A stretch of DNA of 64,000 nucleotides, taken from positions 3,952,501-4,016,500 of the forward strand of contig NZ_CP084061.1 of the NCBI RefSeq assembly GCF_020215665.1, in the 5' to 3' direction. Shown here piece by piece: positions 1-9,650 of the stretch. The notes under the pieces were generated by a model. That model had not been told where the DNA came from. It did not search any database and saw nothing but the letters and a program-made list of their open reading frames with translations. A program made the translations under genes and the position numbers. Positions within the stretch are counted from its first letter, which is position 1. Each line of letters opens with the position of its first letter. The DNA comes from Blautia parvula (lineage in GTDB: Bacteria > Bacillota > Clostridia > Lachnospirales > Lachnospiraceae).

Positions 1-17
1 TAGTGAGCGGCTTTATA

Positions 18-507
18 TTATTTACCTATTCGGAGTTGGAGCAGGCTAAACACGTCCTGCAGAATTTCTCTATCCCGCCCTTCTATCATCAACCATTTCT
101 GCCCGTTTCCTACCTTTGTGTTTTTAAATACTGTCTGCACATAGTCAGAACATAGAGGTATCAAGAGTTCCGCCTCCCTCATTTCCTTCCTACCAATCAC
201 GACAAGAGTTATAAAATATACTTGCATGGGATAAAGCGTGCAGAAAGATTTCCCACTCTTTTATATTTCATATTCCAGCCTACCTGCATAGAACAACGGC
301 TATATTACTTGCAGGGTTTACTTAGTAAGCGGACTGTATACGGCTATTAAACTCTACCCATAACGGGTTGTTAATATATTCAGCTAATTGCTCCAAAGAT
401 GGAGATATCGCAGCCCAATTCATCATATAAACCTTTTCATTCTCATATCCCTTGGGATTTTCCACGCTGAAGGCATCTGTCAACTCATACATACTCCTTA
501 AAGTCAA
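18..507 (-). pseudogene. Decayed DUF3788-family gene
   Basis: Two reading-frame pieces together look like one DUF3788 protein of about 140 residues. The upstream piece (507 or 492 down to 322) has the N-terminal signature with 'SLEQLAEYI...LWVEF' and stops at 322. The downstream piece (about 262 down to 18) carries the conserved core 'GKSFCTLYPM', 'LVVIGRKE' and 'KWLMIE'. Between them, a third frame reads 'CSMQVGWNMKYK', the usual middle of the family, so at least two frameshifts separate the parts. The natural start is probably the ATG at 492, which overlaps the stop of the oxidoreductase gene by 8 nt, so this was once the last gene of that operon. Family assignment is from memory of the conserved motifs; function of DUF3788 is unknown. 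Confidence 0.6.
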
Positions 508-1732
508 CTGTCACTTTGTTTACTCTGGCATCTTCCGCTGCAAGTGCCATGAGATGGCTTTCCACTGACATGGAAGCATCTGTTTTTCCCTGCTTTCCTT
601 CACCGATCATTTTCACAAAATCACGCATCATACTCATGTCACTTCCACTGTGTCCTTTTGCAGAAGTATGAAGCTGAATCACTTCTAATGAGTTACTCAC
701 AAAATCAATAAGCTCTATAGTACCAGCCTCCATATCACCACTTAGTTCACCTTTTGTCCCCATCAACCGGATCCGCCTTGCACATCGATTAGTGAAAGCT
801 GTCATTAAAAAGGAAGCCGTCACTTCGTTTTCAAACTCAATTTCCACAGACTGGTGGTCCACCACTGTATTGTCGCAGTGAAAGACACATCTTCCGTAAG
901 GGCCTCTGCGCAGTGCCCTGAGAATAGAATCTGTATCTGTCATATCTGTCACTGCATAGATCAACCCGTCTTCTTCCGCCTTTGGATGTTCCAGATAAAA
1001 TTTAGGGGCATAAAATGGACAGTCATCCCTGTGGTCACACCCATCCATACAATATCCGGGGGCTTCTGACGGAGCATTTTGTTCTTTGAAGTAAGTCAAA
1101 CCGCCGCAGGAACTGATTGTTTTACAATGACTGCCGGAAAGCCACAGAAGAATATCCATATCATGACAGCATTTCTGCAAGATCATAGGACTAGATTCTT
1201 TTGCATTCCTCCAGTTTCCCCTAACAAAGCTATGTGCTTGGTGCCAATACCCCACCTCTTCGATATGCTGTATACTCATTAATTGCCCGATTCTCCCTTC
1301 CTCAAGCAGCGACTTCACACTTGTAAAAAACGGTGAATAACGCAACACATGACATACGGAAAGGATACGGTTATATTTGCGGGAAAATTCCCCCATCTTT
1401 AAAATTTCATCTTTTTCCGGAGACATAGGCTTCTCGCACAATACATGATACCCCTTTTCCATTGCTCTGATAACCGGCTCAGCGTGCATCCTGTCCTGTG
1501 TACAGATCATGGCACAGTCCGCCATACGTTCCCTGCTCAACAATTCCTCATAACTATTAAACTGCATATCTTTCGGAATATTGTGCCTGAAGGCGAATGC
1601 TTCCCGCCGGATCTGGTCAGGTTCAGCCACTGCCACTACTTTTAGTTCATTCGGATGTTCCAATGCATATCGGGAATAGACATACCCGCCCCGTAATCCC
1701 GCGCCAATCAGCACACTCGTTACCTGTTTCAT
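485..1732 (-). CDS. Gfo/Idh/MocA-family NAD(P)-dependent oxidoreductase
   Basis: A 415-residue cytoplasmic protein with an N-terminal Rossmann domain (dinucleotide loop 'GAGLRGG' at residues 10-16, and 'EKPMS' near residue 100, the Gfo/Idh signature) and a C-terminal alpha/beta substrate domain (about 130-400). The 'HVLRYSPFF' segment and a Cys-rich insert (CMDGCDHRDDC, about 225) mark a subgroup often found in glycan-degradation loci. Substrate cannot be read from sequence. Members of this fold include both sugar dehydrogenases and NAD-dependent glycosidases (GH109), so it may oxidise a released sugar or cleave a glycoside; its position downstream of GH98 and GH29 favours a role on host-derived oligosaccharides. 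The ATG overlaps the stop of the decayed frame upstream (ATGA), implying translational coupling. Confidence 0.88.
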   Translation of the reverse strand: MKQVTSVLIGAGLRGGYVYSRYALEHPNELKVVAVAEPDQIRREAFAFRHNIPKDMQFNSYEELLSRERMADCAMICTQDRMHAEPVIRAMEKGYHVLCEKPMSPEKDEILKMGEFSRKYNRILSVCHVLRYSPFFTSVKSLLEEGRIGQLMSIQHIEEVGYWHQAHSFVRGNWRNAKESSPMILQKCCHDMDILLWLSGSHCKTISSCGGLTYFKEQNAPSEAPGYCMDGCDHRDDCPFYAPKFYLEHPKAEEDGLIYAVTDMTDTDSILRALRRGPYGRCVFHCDNTVVDHQSVEIEFENEVTASFLMTAFTNRCARRIRLMGTKGELSGDMEAGTIELIDFVSNSLEVIQLHTSAKGHSGSDMSMMRDFVKMIGEGKQGKTDASMSVESHLMALAAEDARVNKVTVDFKEYV

Positions 1733-1970
1733 GCTTTGATTTCCTCCTTCTTTTCAAACTCTGAAAAATACTGCCACGCATAATACGCTTTAATTACAAC
1801 CGAAACAGGAATTCCCGCATATTTTAACGCAGCACCGGAATACACTGCAGTCGTATGGTGCCCGCTCATCCCCCCTCATAGTAGACAAGCGTTCCGCCCA
1901 TGTGGTAGTCAATTTTCACACACCATCGTATAAATGCAACAGAAAACCAGTCCCAGTTAGTTTCATATTG
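1729..1970 (-). pseudogene. C-terminal remnant of an unrecognised gene, frameshifted at a G6 tract
   Basis: Directly after the GH98 stop codon the minus strand keeps a protein-like reading frame: 'NWDWFSVAFIRW', 'KIDYHMGGTLVYYEG' then, one base out of frame after a run of six G (near 1871-1876), 'MSGHHTTAVYSGAALKYAG' through to 'YYAWQYFSEFEKK', ending in a TGA that overlaps the ATG of the oxidoreductase. Absence of junk codons, and the translational overlap with the next gene, argue that this is the tail of a real gene whose first part has been lost. No upstream start or beginning is present because the GH98 gene occupies that space. I do not recognise the family. Confidence 0.5.
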
Positions 1971-4928
1971 TTACGACTCTGCCATTATATCGAAGTATAC
2001 ATAACCATTGCTGATTACTGTAATGTTTGCTGTTTTTGTTTCTGCATCGTATACAATCTCGGGAGTCGTGTAGTTACCTTCCAAGCCTGATACATTATTT
2101 ATTGTCGGCTCATTTTCCAGATTAGTCAATGTAATCGTGGTCGTTCTTCGTTCCTGATCCTGGGTATTATTAATATAATTAGTATACACCCATGAAAGAG
2201 CATCTTTTTTACTCATCTCAGGCAGCACCGCCGCTTCAGAAGCGTTCTGTGCACCTTCCCACAGTTCATCTTTATTTGTCCGGTAATTGTTTAATCTGAC
2301 AGTTATACCGTCTGATTTTTCTTTTATGATTAGATATGTATGAGGTTCCAGCACCGCAGAAACATTCCATTCTCCACCGGTTACACCTGGTACAGAGAGA
2401 CTCATATTTTCTGCAGTCTGATTCACATCTTCATTATACTTGTAATTATATACATACCATGTATCTTCTAATTTCTGCGCAAAAATATCTCCGTCATACA
2501 TGTTCTCATAAAGACTATTAAAATATGCCTGTCTCTTCTCCATGTTTTGGATCCTTTCATCCCCCTGCTCCACGATTTCGATCCCTGTCCCGCTAAATTT
2601 TTCTTCGAGGACAGACGATGAGATTGAAGAAGGAACTGCTGGAATATTCCCATATCTTCCCGTGATATAAGTTGGAGACTGTGTCATTTCCGTGTTCAGG
2701 CCTACAAAAAAGTTTCCGTTCCCCATGGAAGACAGATTACCATGTATTATTGTCTTTGTGGAGTTCAACATTTCATCTTTAGTCGGGGCGGGATTCTCAA
2801 CTGCATATCTGAAAAACTCCTGTATTACATTCGTGTATAGTGGAGATTGTTCATTTTTTACGCCATAGGTATACGCTGGATGCTCAAAGTTATATACACA
2901 TCCTCCATTGAGGTAGATCATCATAGCCTCGATTCCTAATAGTGCTTCAGGTTCAGACAGCCACTGGCGGTTCCCCTGTGTTTTTCCTATATTATCACTC
3001 TCAAACAGTTTCCATTTCCCTGTCTCATACCATTTCCATGTATCCATAAGTCCACCCCACTGATAGACATAGTCAGTAAGCCATAGACCTGTCATATAAC
3101 TGCTTGTTGGTGCATCATTCCCCTCTGCGGCAGGTGTATTTTTGTACATGAATATAAAATAATCACTGTATTTTTCCACCGCCTCTTTAAAAGCAGTCTG
3201 TCCCTGTGTGCCCATAGCTTTTTCAATCGATGCTCCATTATTTTGTTCTGACCAGATAAAATATCCGCCATGCTTCGCAGAAATAGTAAGATACTCTGCA
3301 GCCATATTTTCAATTCCACTTGCCCACACCCAATAATTCTCTGTACAGAAAATCCCCTGCAGACAACTATATTGTTCATACATCTCTTCGATCCATGCCG
3401 TTGTAAGCCAATGCGCAGCCGTATAGTAATATTGATTTCCCGCTGTATACACAGTAAGTACTAGTGGAATCGGTTCATTTTCCCCAGTCTTTGGATTTAC
3501 ATAATTTTGTGCCTCCTCAAGATAATGTTCGTAGAAATCTGCTGCGCTTCCATTTTGTTTTGGCAGATCATCCGGGTGCAGTTCTATCACTGTGTAAGGT
3601 TTTAGATCGTCTGGTACTTCTTCCCATTTGCCTGTCAGTGTATCATCGCCCCAGAAAGTATATTGCCGCTCAGCCTGCGCATATTTTTCTCCATTGGCAT
3701 ATAGCGGAATCATCATCAGCGGAACTTGATTTGATATTTCACGACGTTTTTCCTCGGGTTCCCACGCATCGGGATCTATAAACGGTCCCTCTGCCACAAC
3801 CTTGGCATCTGCATATACAATTTCATCTGCCCAGGTTTGTTCTCCGGCATAACATCTTAAATGCAGCATAGATGCATTTTCAGGGACTTTAACATCTACG
3901 CGGATCGCAGGGGTCGTATACAGAATTCCTTCAGGATAGTCTTCCTGAGACGAGTATAGAACCGTATCATCCGCTAAAATCTCTATTTTTTCCACAATAG
4001 CATGTCCCGCCGCTTGGTTGTTTGCGCTTCGGTCAATCCCTATGTAGGCTTTAAGTTTAGAAACTCCGGCCCCATTGATATTATAAGTGATATCTGAAGG
4101 ATATGCTGCTACAGTTCCTAAGCCCTTTTCAAATGTTCGGATATTTCCATTTTGCATTAGCAGCCGGATAGGTGTATCTTCTCCATTATTTCCCGGTGTA
4201 AACGGATGGTCTTTCTGTACTTGCTTGCTCGTATCAGAATCTCCGTGGGTAGCCGACGTCCAATTCAGATTCGACAGATAATAATAGGAAGTCCAGTCAT
4301 CCGGTCTTGGAAATGTACCTGACGCAATAAAACTTGCATCAGCATATACAATTTCATCTCCCCAAGTCTGTTCTCCGGCATAGCTTCTCAATTCGATTTT
4401 CTCTGCATCTTGTGCGATATCAATATCTATGAGTATAGCGGGAGTATTATAGTCAATGCCGTTGGGATATATATCTTCTGTGCTGAAAACAATCTCCTCA
4501 TCCGCAATCACTTCAATCTTCTCCACCTGCGCATGACCGGGCAGCGTATTATTTGACGTTCTGTCAAGACCTGCGTAGCAAGTAAATCTACTTACTTCTG
4601 CACCTGTAATGTTATATATAATACTGGAAGGAGACGCGGCAACTGTTCCTAATCCTTTATCGAACACTTCTGTCGTCCCATCTTCCATCAGGAGGCTGAT
4701 CTTTGTATCCTCCCCATTGTTTCCCGGAGTAAACGGATGATCTTTCTGCACAGTCTTATCATTGTCTGCGTCTCCATGTGTAGCAGAATACCATTCCATA
4801 TCTGATAAATAATATTTTATTTCAGTGCTCTCTTCTGCCTGCACATGTTTTACGGATAAAGGGATAATACTCAAGATTATAACCATACAAAATAAAATTC
4901 CAAATGAATATTTCAATTTACCAATCAT
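1971..4928 (-). CDS. Secreted GH98 endo-beta-galactosidase with tandem NPCBM/CBM51 domains
   Basis: A 985-residue extracellular enzyme. Residues 1-31 form a signal peptide ending 'VQA'. Two NPCBM (CBM51) modules follow (about 36-205 and 215-390); each has the repeat 'DHPFTPGNNGEDT', 'FDKGLGTVA/FEKGLGTVA' and 'SYAGEQTW/CYAGEQTW'. The GH98 catalytic part starts near 400 ('VPLMMIPLYANGEKY') and includes 'GIFCTENYWVWASG', 'GGYFIWSEQNN' and 'GGCVYNFEHPAYTYG'; acidic residues in these motifs are the likely catalytic set. A C-terminal GH98 beta domain runs to the end. GH98 enzymes cleave the Gal-beta-1,4-GlcNAc bond to free blood group A/B or related oligosaccharides; which antigen is preferred cannot be told from sequence. 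No LPXTG anchor is seen. It lies 21 nt downstream of the GH29 gene, in the same operon as a sugar importer. Confidence 0.93.
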   Translation of the reverse strand: MIGKLKYSFGILFCMVIILSIIPLSVKHVQAEESTEIKYYLSDMEWYSATHGDADNDKTVQKDHPFTPGNNGEDTKISLLMEDGTTEVFDKGLGTVAASPSSIIYNITGAEVSRFTCYAGLDRTSNNTLPGHAQVEKIEVIADEEIVFSTEDIYPNGIDYNTPAILIDIDIAQDAEKIELRSYAGEQTWGDEIVYADASFIASGTFPRPDDWTSYYYLSNLNWTSATHGDSDTSKQVQKDHPFTPGNNGEDTPIRLLMQNGNIRTFEKGLGTVAAYPSDITYNINGAGVSKLKAYIGIDRSANNQAAGHAIVEKIEILADDTVLYSSQEDYPEGILYTTPAIRVDVKVPENASMLHLRCYAGEQTWADEIVYADAKVVAEGPFIDPDAWEPEEKRREISNQVPLMMIPLYANGEKYAQAERQYTFWGDDTLTGKWEEVPDDLKPYTVIELHPDDLPKQNGSAADFYEHYLEEAQNYVNPKTGENEPIPLVLTVYTAGNQYYYTAAHWLTTAWIEEMYEQYSCLQGIFCTENYWVWASGIENMAAEYLTISAKHGGYFIWSEQNNGASIEKAMGTQGQTAFKEAVEKYSDYFIFMYKNTPAAEGNDAPTSSYMTGLWLTDYVYQWGGLMDTWKWYETGKWKLFESDNIGKTQGNRQWLSEPEALLGIEAMMIYLNGGCVYNFEHPAYTYGVKNEQSPLYTNVIQEFFRYAVENPAPTKDEMLNSTKTIIHGNLSSMGNGNFFVGLNTEMTQSPTYITGRYGNIPAVPSSISSSVLEEKFSGTGIEIVEQGDERIQNMEKRQAYFNSLYENMYDGDIFAQKLEDTWYVYNYKYNEDVNQTAENMSLSVPGVTGGEWNVSAVLEPHTYLIIKEKSDGITVRLNNYRTNKDELWEGAQNASEAAVLPEMSKKDALSWVYTNYINNTQDQERRTTTITLTNLENEPTINNVSGLEGNYTTPEIVYDAETKTANITVISNGYVYFDIMAES

Positions 4929-4949
4929 TTTGCAACTCCAATTACATAA

Positions 4950-6263
4950 TTATATCAATTCTTTTAAGCAGATTTTCAATACAGTATCCTTTTCATCAGG
5001 CAGAGGATATGTAAAAACTGGATCTTCACCAAACGATACAAATGCCACATCCGGATAAAGAGCTGTATTCCACGCCTCCCCGCGATTAACCTCACTACCA
5101 TCAGCCAAATATGTCACTTCAACCAATTGTTCAGGTGAGATTCCATATAGCGGCAGTGCTCCCAGAGGCGTCTCATATACATGTGCATAAATCACATTTT
5201 CTTTCTGGGTATATCTGCCCCATTCTGGTTTTTGCAGTTTCGAGATTCCACATCCATAAATGCTCTCTTTATTTTTCTGCATCCATTTTCCTACTTTCTC
5301 AAGAATATCGACACTCTCCGTCGGAATATTCCCCTTTGCATCCGGACCTACGTTGAGAATCATATTTCCGCCTTTACTCACACATTCTACCAGTTTTCGC
5401 ACCAACATCTGCGGGCTTTTGTACTGATGATCAAAATTACAGTATCCCCAATGATTATTCATTGTGGCGCAAAGTTCCCAGGGGATCGGCTCTCCTTTTT
5501 CGTCACATACTCCTTCAGGTGGGATGATTTGTTCCGGGCTTGCAAAATCGCCGCTGTAGATCAACGGATGCTCCTTTGCGATACTGCCATGGTTGTCTCC
5601 TGCACCTTCCAGACGGTTATCAATAATCACATCTGGTTGGAAGGTGCGAACCATTCGGATCAAATCAGATGCCCGCCACTTTTCTCCCGTCATATCATCA
5701 TAGGAGAAATCGAACCAAAGCAAGTCTAGTCTCCCGTAATTGGTTACAAGCTCTCTGACTTGTCCGTGCATATAATCAAGATACCGGTCAAAGTCAATCT
5801 TCTCATCTTTGTATGCCTTGTTATTCCGCATGGGGTGCTGCTTGTCGCCATATTTGGGAAAATCAGGATGATGCCAGTCTATAATTGAAAAATAAAGGCC
5901 CACCTTCAGTCCTTCCTCCCTACAGGCGTCCACAAACTCCCGGACAAGGTCCCTTCCGGCTTTAGTGTTCGTCGCTTTGTAGTCAGTCAGTTTAGAATCA
6001 AACAGGCAAAAACCGTCATGATGCTTCGCTGTCAGCACTACATATTTCATTCCCGCATTCTTTGCCAGGCGCACCCATTTTTTCGGGTTATAGTCCACTG
6101 GGTCAAATTTGTCAAAATAGCCCCTGTATTCTTCCACTGTCATTTCCTTTTGGGACATCACCCATTCGCCGCACGCCGGGATCGAGTACAGCCCCCAATG
6201 GATAAACATGCCAAATCTGGCGTCCATAAACCACTTTGTGCGTTCCTTAATTTCCTGATTCAT
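4950..6263 (-). CDS. GH29 alpha-L-fucosidase, intracellular
   Basis: A 437-residue retaining alpha-L-fucosidase. There is no signal peptide: the protein starts directly with the catalytic barrel ('FGMFIHWGLYS' at about 16-26). The family motifs 'YVVLTAKHHDGFCLFDS' (about 73-89) and 'LDLLWFDFSYDD' (about 180-191; the Asp after WF is the expected nucleophile) are present. It is shorter than GH29 enzymes with extra binding domains, and has only a small C-terminal beta domain. It lies 24 nt after the permease gene and 21 nt before GH98. Being cytoplasmic, it probably acts on fucosylated oligosaccharides after import. Linkage preference (alpha-1,2 versus 1,3/1,4) is not decidable here. Confidence 0.93.
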   Translation of the reverse strand: MNQEIKERTKWFMDARFGMFIHWGLYSIPACGEWVMSQKEMTVEEYRGYFDKFDPVDYNPKKWVRLAKNAGMKYVVLTAKHHDGFCLFDSKLTDYKATNTKAGRDLVREFVDACREEGLKVGLYFSIIDWHHPDFPKYGDKQHPMRNNKAYKDEKIDFDRYLDYMHGQVRELVTNYGRLDLLWFDFSYDDMTGEKWRASDLIRMVRTFQPDVIIDNRLEGAGDNHGSIAKEHPLIYSGDFASPEQIIPPEGVCDEKGEPIPWELCATMNNHWGYCNFDHQYKSPQMLVRKLVECVSKGGNMILNVGPDAKGNIPTESVDILEKVGKWMQKNKESIYGCGISKLQKPEWGRYTQKENVIYAHVYETPLGALPLYGISPEQLVEVTYLADGSEVNRGEAWNTALYPDVAFVSFGEDPVFTYPLPDEKDTVLKICLKELI

Positions 6264-6286
6264 ATCACTTATCTCCTCCTATATCA

Positions 6287-7141
6287 CTATCCTTTAACCG
6301 CGCCGCCTGACAATGCCTCTATAAAGAACTTGCTGAAGATACAGTACAAAAGTATCGGCGGAAGTATAATGACGACCATAGCTGAAAATAATCCGTTATA
6401 GTTTGTATTAAATGCTGTTGTAAATGTAGAGAGCAGCGAGGGAACAGTCAGCTTCTCGCGAGTGATCAAAACCAGAGATGCCCAGTAATACTCATTCCAG
6501 TTATTTAAAAATGCAAGTACTGCCGCTGTCATAATTCCGGGGCGCGCAATCGGAAAAATCACCTTAACCCAGGTTCGCACATATCCACAGCCATCAATTC
6601 TCGCCGCTTCCTCCAGATCCCGTGGAATATTGTCATAATAATTTTTGATAACAAAAAAACTAATCGCAATCCCACTGCAGGAATAGATCAAAATCAGCGC
6701 TCCCCTCGTATCGTAGAGATTCAGATTGTTAATCAGGTTATACACTGGATATGTCAAAGCGGTAGCTGGAATAAACATAGTTGAATACAACAGTATGCTT
6801 ACCAGAGTTTTACCCTTAAATTCCATTCTCGCAACCACATAGGCTGACATAGAGATCATAACTACGCTGATAATTACTGATACACCTGCCACAAACATAC
6901 TGTTACCAAAGTACCTAAGCACATGGAGATCCCGAAATGTGGAGATATACCCATTCAGGTAGATTGATTCTGGAAGTTGGAATCCCGGTCTTGCCAGAGG
7001 ATCTTCCTTTAAACTGGACAATATAAGCCATATCAGAGGGACTAAAGCCACAATCAGCGCCCAGAAAAGGCAGATGTAAGTAAAAATCCGAGTTCCAGCA
7101 GGCATACTTTTGGCACTTTTTATGTGTCTTTTTTTCTTCAT
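6287..7141 (-). CDS. Carbohydrate ABC transporter permease (MalG/UgpE type)
   Basis: A membrane protein of 284 residues with six predicted transmembrane segments, beginning 'FTYICLFWALIVALVPLIWL'. The EAA loop 'EEAARIDGCGYVRTWVKVIFP' (around residue 200), which contacts the ATPase, is clear. The ATG at 7141 is preferred over an upstream GTG at 7150 because AGGTG lies 7 nt before it. It forms the second permease of the importer encoded with the binding protein and the other permease. No ATPase gene is in the locus; importers of this class commonly share a housekeeping MsmK/UgpC-type ATPase encoded elsewhere. Confidence 0.93.
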   Translation of the reverse strand: MKKKRHIKSAKSMPAGTRIFTYICLFWALIVALVPLIWLILSSLKEDPLARPGFQLPESIYLNGYISTFRDLHVLRYFGNSMFVAGVSVIISVVMISMSAYVVARMEFKGKTLVSILLYSTMFIPATALTYPVYNLINNLNLYDTRGALILIYSCSGIAISFFVIKNYYDNIPRDLEEAARIDGCGYVRTWVKVIFPIARPGIMTAAVLAFLNNWNEYYWASLVLITREKLTVPSLLSTFTTAFNTNYNGLFSAMVVIILPPILLYCIFSKFFIEALSGGAVKG

Positions 7142-7176
7142 ACTAATCACCTATTTCTTTCTTCTTCACTCCACTA

Positions 7177-8106
7177 TTAATGTTTCTTTTTAAAAGATAC
7201 GCTGTATACCAGATTGATAACCAAAATAATCACCATACCTGCCAAAATCTGTATCACTGCCACTGAGTTTGCCCTGCCAAACTGAGTTCTCGGACTAGTG
7301 ATTGCCAATTCACGGATAACATAGCTGATACTGTACGTTCCGGCAGCTCCTTTTGTCAGGAAGTATACCTCGTTGTAGAGCAGGAAACCAGAAGTTGCTG
7401 CCATAATGGATACCGTCCTAAGCGTCCCTTTAATCATCGGGACCGTGATATGCCAGTCCTGTCTAAGTCCGCTCGCACCATCCAGCATTGCAGCCTCCCG
7501 CACTTCCTCAGGAACCGCCATAATATTGCCTAAGATCATCAATGTCGTCGTTCCTGTAAAGAAAATATAGGCGAAGGTCATAGCGATAAATGCCGGCCCC
7601 TGTAATAAAAGTACACTGTCATTAAAATCTGTTTTAAATAACCGGATAATAGGATTGATGATTCCGTAGGATGGATTATACAATTGTAAGAAAATTATCC
7701 CCATAGCTGCTGTAGAAATCATATTCGGGATAATATAAACATTGCGGACGAACTTGATCCCTTTCATTTTTCTGGAAAAAGCCAGCGCTATCAGCATTGC
7801 CACAGGAACCTGCACTGCAGCTCCCAAAATTGCCCAGACTGTAGAATTTTTCAATGCTTCCCAGAAAAAGGGATATTTATTGAATATGTAGTCATAATTA
7901 TCCCACAGATGCTCAAAGCTAAAGAATTCGGGATTCGCAATATTCGTATAATCCCACTTACAGAAGGATGTAATAAACACTGTAATAATCGGGTACAGAT
8001 AAAACACACAAAATGCAACCAAAGTTGGGGCAAGAAACGCAATGATAAATCCGGTTCTGCGCATCCCAAGTTTATTCTTCTTTTTCTTTACACGCGGGTT
8101 TGCCAA
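7177..8106 (-). CDS. Carbohydrate ABC transporter permease (MalF/LacF type)
   Basis: A 309-residue inner-membrane permease with six transmembrane segments, the first at about residues 18-40. The EAA loop is 'EEVREAAMLDGASGLRQDWHITVP' region near residue 205, split here only by naming. Translation seems to start at TTG (8106), 7 nt after AGGTG; the nearby ATG at 8110 is out of frame. It pairs with the following permease (26-36 nt gap) to form the channel for the oligosaccharide delivered by the binding protein encoded upstream. A hairpin terminator separates it from that binding-protein gene, so it is probably expressed at a lower level. Confidence 0.93.
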   Translation of the reverse strand: MANPRVKKKKNKLGMRRTGFIIAFLAPTLVAFCVFYLYPIITVFITSFCKWDYTNIANPEFFSFEHLWDNYDYIFNKYPFFWEALKNSTVWAILGAAVQVPVAMLIALAFSRKMKGIKFVRNVYIIPNMISTAAMGIIFLQLYNPSYGIINPIIRLFKTDFNDSVLLLQGPAFIAMTFAYIFFTGTTTLMILGNIMAVPEEVREAAMLDGASGLRQDWHITVPMIKGTLRTVSIMAATSGFLLYNEVYFLTKGAAGTYSISYVIRELAITSPRTQFGRANSVAVIQILAGMVIILVINLVYSVSFKKKH

Positions 8107-8125
8107 TCATAACACCTCCATATAT

Positions 8126-8155
8126 TAAAAAATGGGAAGGGACTGCTCCCTTCCC
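8126..8155 (-). terminator. Partial terminator between binding protein and permeases
   Basis: On the minus strand the inverted repeat GGGAAGGG / CCCTTCCC with a short loop is followed by ATTTTTT. It lies 18 nt after the binding-protein stop and 20 nt before the permease start. Such leaky terminators are common in sugar ABC operons and give more binding protein than channel. Confidence 0.75.
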
Positions 8156-8172
8156 TGAATCTCAACTTTATC

Positions 8173-9486
8173 TTATCCAATCAATGCGAGTAGTTCTTTC
8201 TGAAGCTGCTCAAATCTTGCATCGATATCAGTTCCTGATACTGCTGATTCCATCAGAGCATTGATAATTGCTTTGTCTACATCAGAGCCCCAAGTATAGC
8301 TCAAATCGATCACAGTTGTATCTGCGTCATTCACTTGTGAGCATGCTTCTGCCAGCTTGGAAACTATGGCATTATCGCTCTTTTGGGCCAGCGCATTCAG
8401 ATCCAATGTCGTATTGCACGGTTTTGCCTGTACTTCTGTAAATATCTTTTCCTGCACTTCCCCGCTTGTCATATACTTAACGAATTCCAGAGCGAGCGCT
8501 GTCTTTTCTTCACTCATTCCATTAGCGACCGCAATACCGTCACCGGCGGATGCAATGGCTATGTTACCTGGAAACAACGTTGGTTCTATCACTTCTGCGT
8601 TTGCTTCAGCGATAGCGCCTGCGTTCCACACTCCATTAAACAGCACGCCCACTGTTCCGTTTGTATTGAAATCAGCCATCAGATTCCCATTGTCATCTGT
8701 CGTATGATCAGATCCATTTGCCTGATCCAATTTTGCCGCTGTTTTAAACGCCTCTGCAAACTCGCTGGAATTAATGGTATCCTCAGTCAATTCTGATTCT
8801 ATCATTTCTTTACCTTTCTCAGTAGATCCCATGATTGCATTCACAATCTGACGGGATCCCTGGCCTGCAATATAACCGTATATACCGTTACCCAGCGTAT
8901 TGATCTTGTCCATCGCGTCCCCAAAAGAGGTCCAGTCAGCAAATATTTTATCCGTAGATACGCCTGCCTTTTCCAATACTGCAGAATTGTACCAGAGTCC
9001 ACGGCTCTCAATCTGATCATGGACAGAGTAAATATGTCCGTTCTGGTCATTCTGTGTATAGTTCAGTCCAACTGCATCTGCAAGATTATTCTCATCGATA
9101 TAAGGTTTCAGGTCATACACAAGATTCTGTGCCACAGCCGATGTCAGCGACCCTCTGGCACCGCCAAAGTCCACCATATCCGGGAAAGAGCCGCCAGATA
9201 CCTGTGCGCTGACAATCTCGTCACGATTCTCCACCGCTATTGCTTTGAATGTCACATTCCCGTCCGCATGCTCTTCTGCAAACTGATCATATATATCTCT
9301 CATAACCTGAGCAGCCGCCCACTCGCTCTCATCCTGATAATACCCGTGATAAAATTCCAGAGTGTTATCTTCATCCTTGGCAACGGAACTTCCTTCTTTA
9401 CTTGAATCTGAACCACCTCTACAGCCAGCCAGTACAGTCACACACATTGCCGCAATCAATAATATACTTACGACTTTTCTTTTCAT
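8173..9486 (-). CDS. Extracellular sugar-binding lipoprotein of the ABC importer
   Basis: A 437-residue solute-binding protein (family 1, SBP_bac_1 type). It has a lipoprotein signal peptide, 'MKRKVVSIL...' with lipobox 'VLAGC' (Cys about residue 21), then a Ser/Gly/Glu-rich linker and the bilobal domain. The reading frame is open for 84 further codons upstream, but the start at 9486 is chosen because it has AGGAGGAAAG in front and begins the signal peptide. It binds the oligosaccharide to be imported by the two permeases downstream; next to GH98 and GH29 the ligand is likely a fucosylated or blood-group oligosaccharide (inference). Confidence 0.92.
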   Translation of the reverse strand: MKRKVVSILLIAAMCVTVLAGCRGGSDSSKEGSSVAKDEDNTLEFYHGYYQDESEWAAAQVMRDIYDQFAEEHADGNVTFKAIAVENRDEIVSAQVSGGSFPDMVDFGGARGSLTSAVAQNLVYDLKPYIDENNLADAVGLNYTQNDQNGHIYSVHDQIESRGLWYNSAVLEKAGVSTDKIFADWTSFGDAMDKINTLGNGIYGYIAGQGSRQIVNAIMGSTEKGKEMIESELTEDTINSSEFAEAFKTAAKLDQANGSDHTTDDNGNLMADFNTNGTVGVLFNGVWNAGAIAEANAEVIEPTLFPGNIAIASAGDGIAVANGMSEEKTALALEFVKYMTSGEVQEKIFTEVQAKPCNTTLDLNALAQKSDNAIVSKLAEACSQVNDADTTVIDLSYTWGSDVDKAIINALMESAVSGTDIDARFEQLQKELLALIG

Positions 9487-9650
9487 ACTTTCCTCCTTTT
9501 TGTGCGTTTTTACTTTTTGCAAAATCATTTTACCTCTATTTTTATATATTTTGAATGACTTGAATTGACCCAAATCTGAATAATATTGACTACTTTTTAT
9601 AAAATATGGGATAATATTTACATACCTGCAATATTTTACATATTTTAAAC

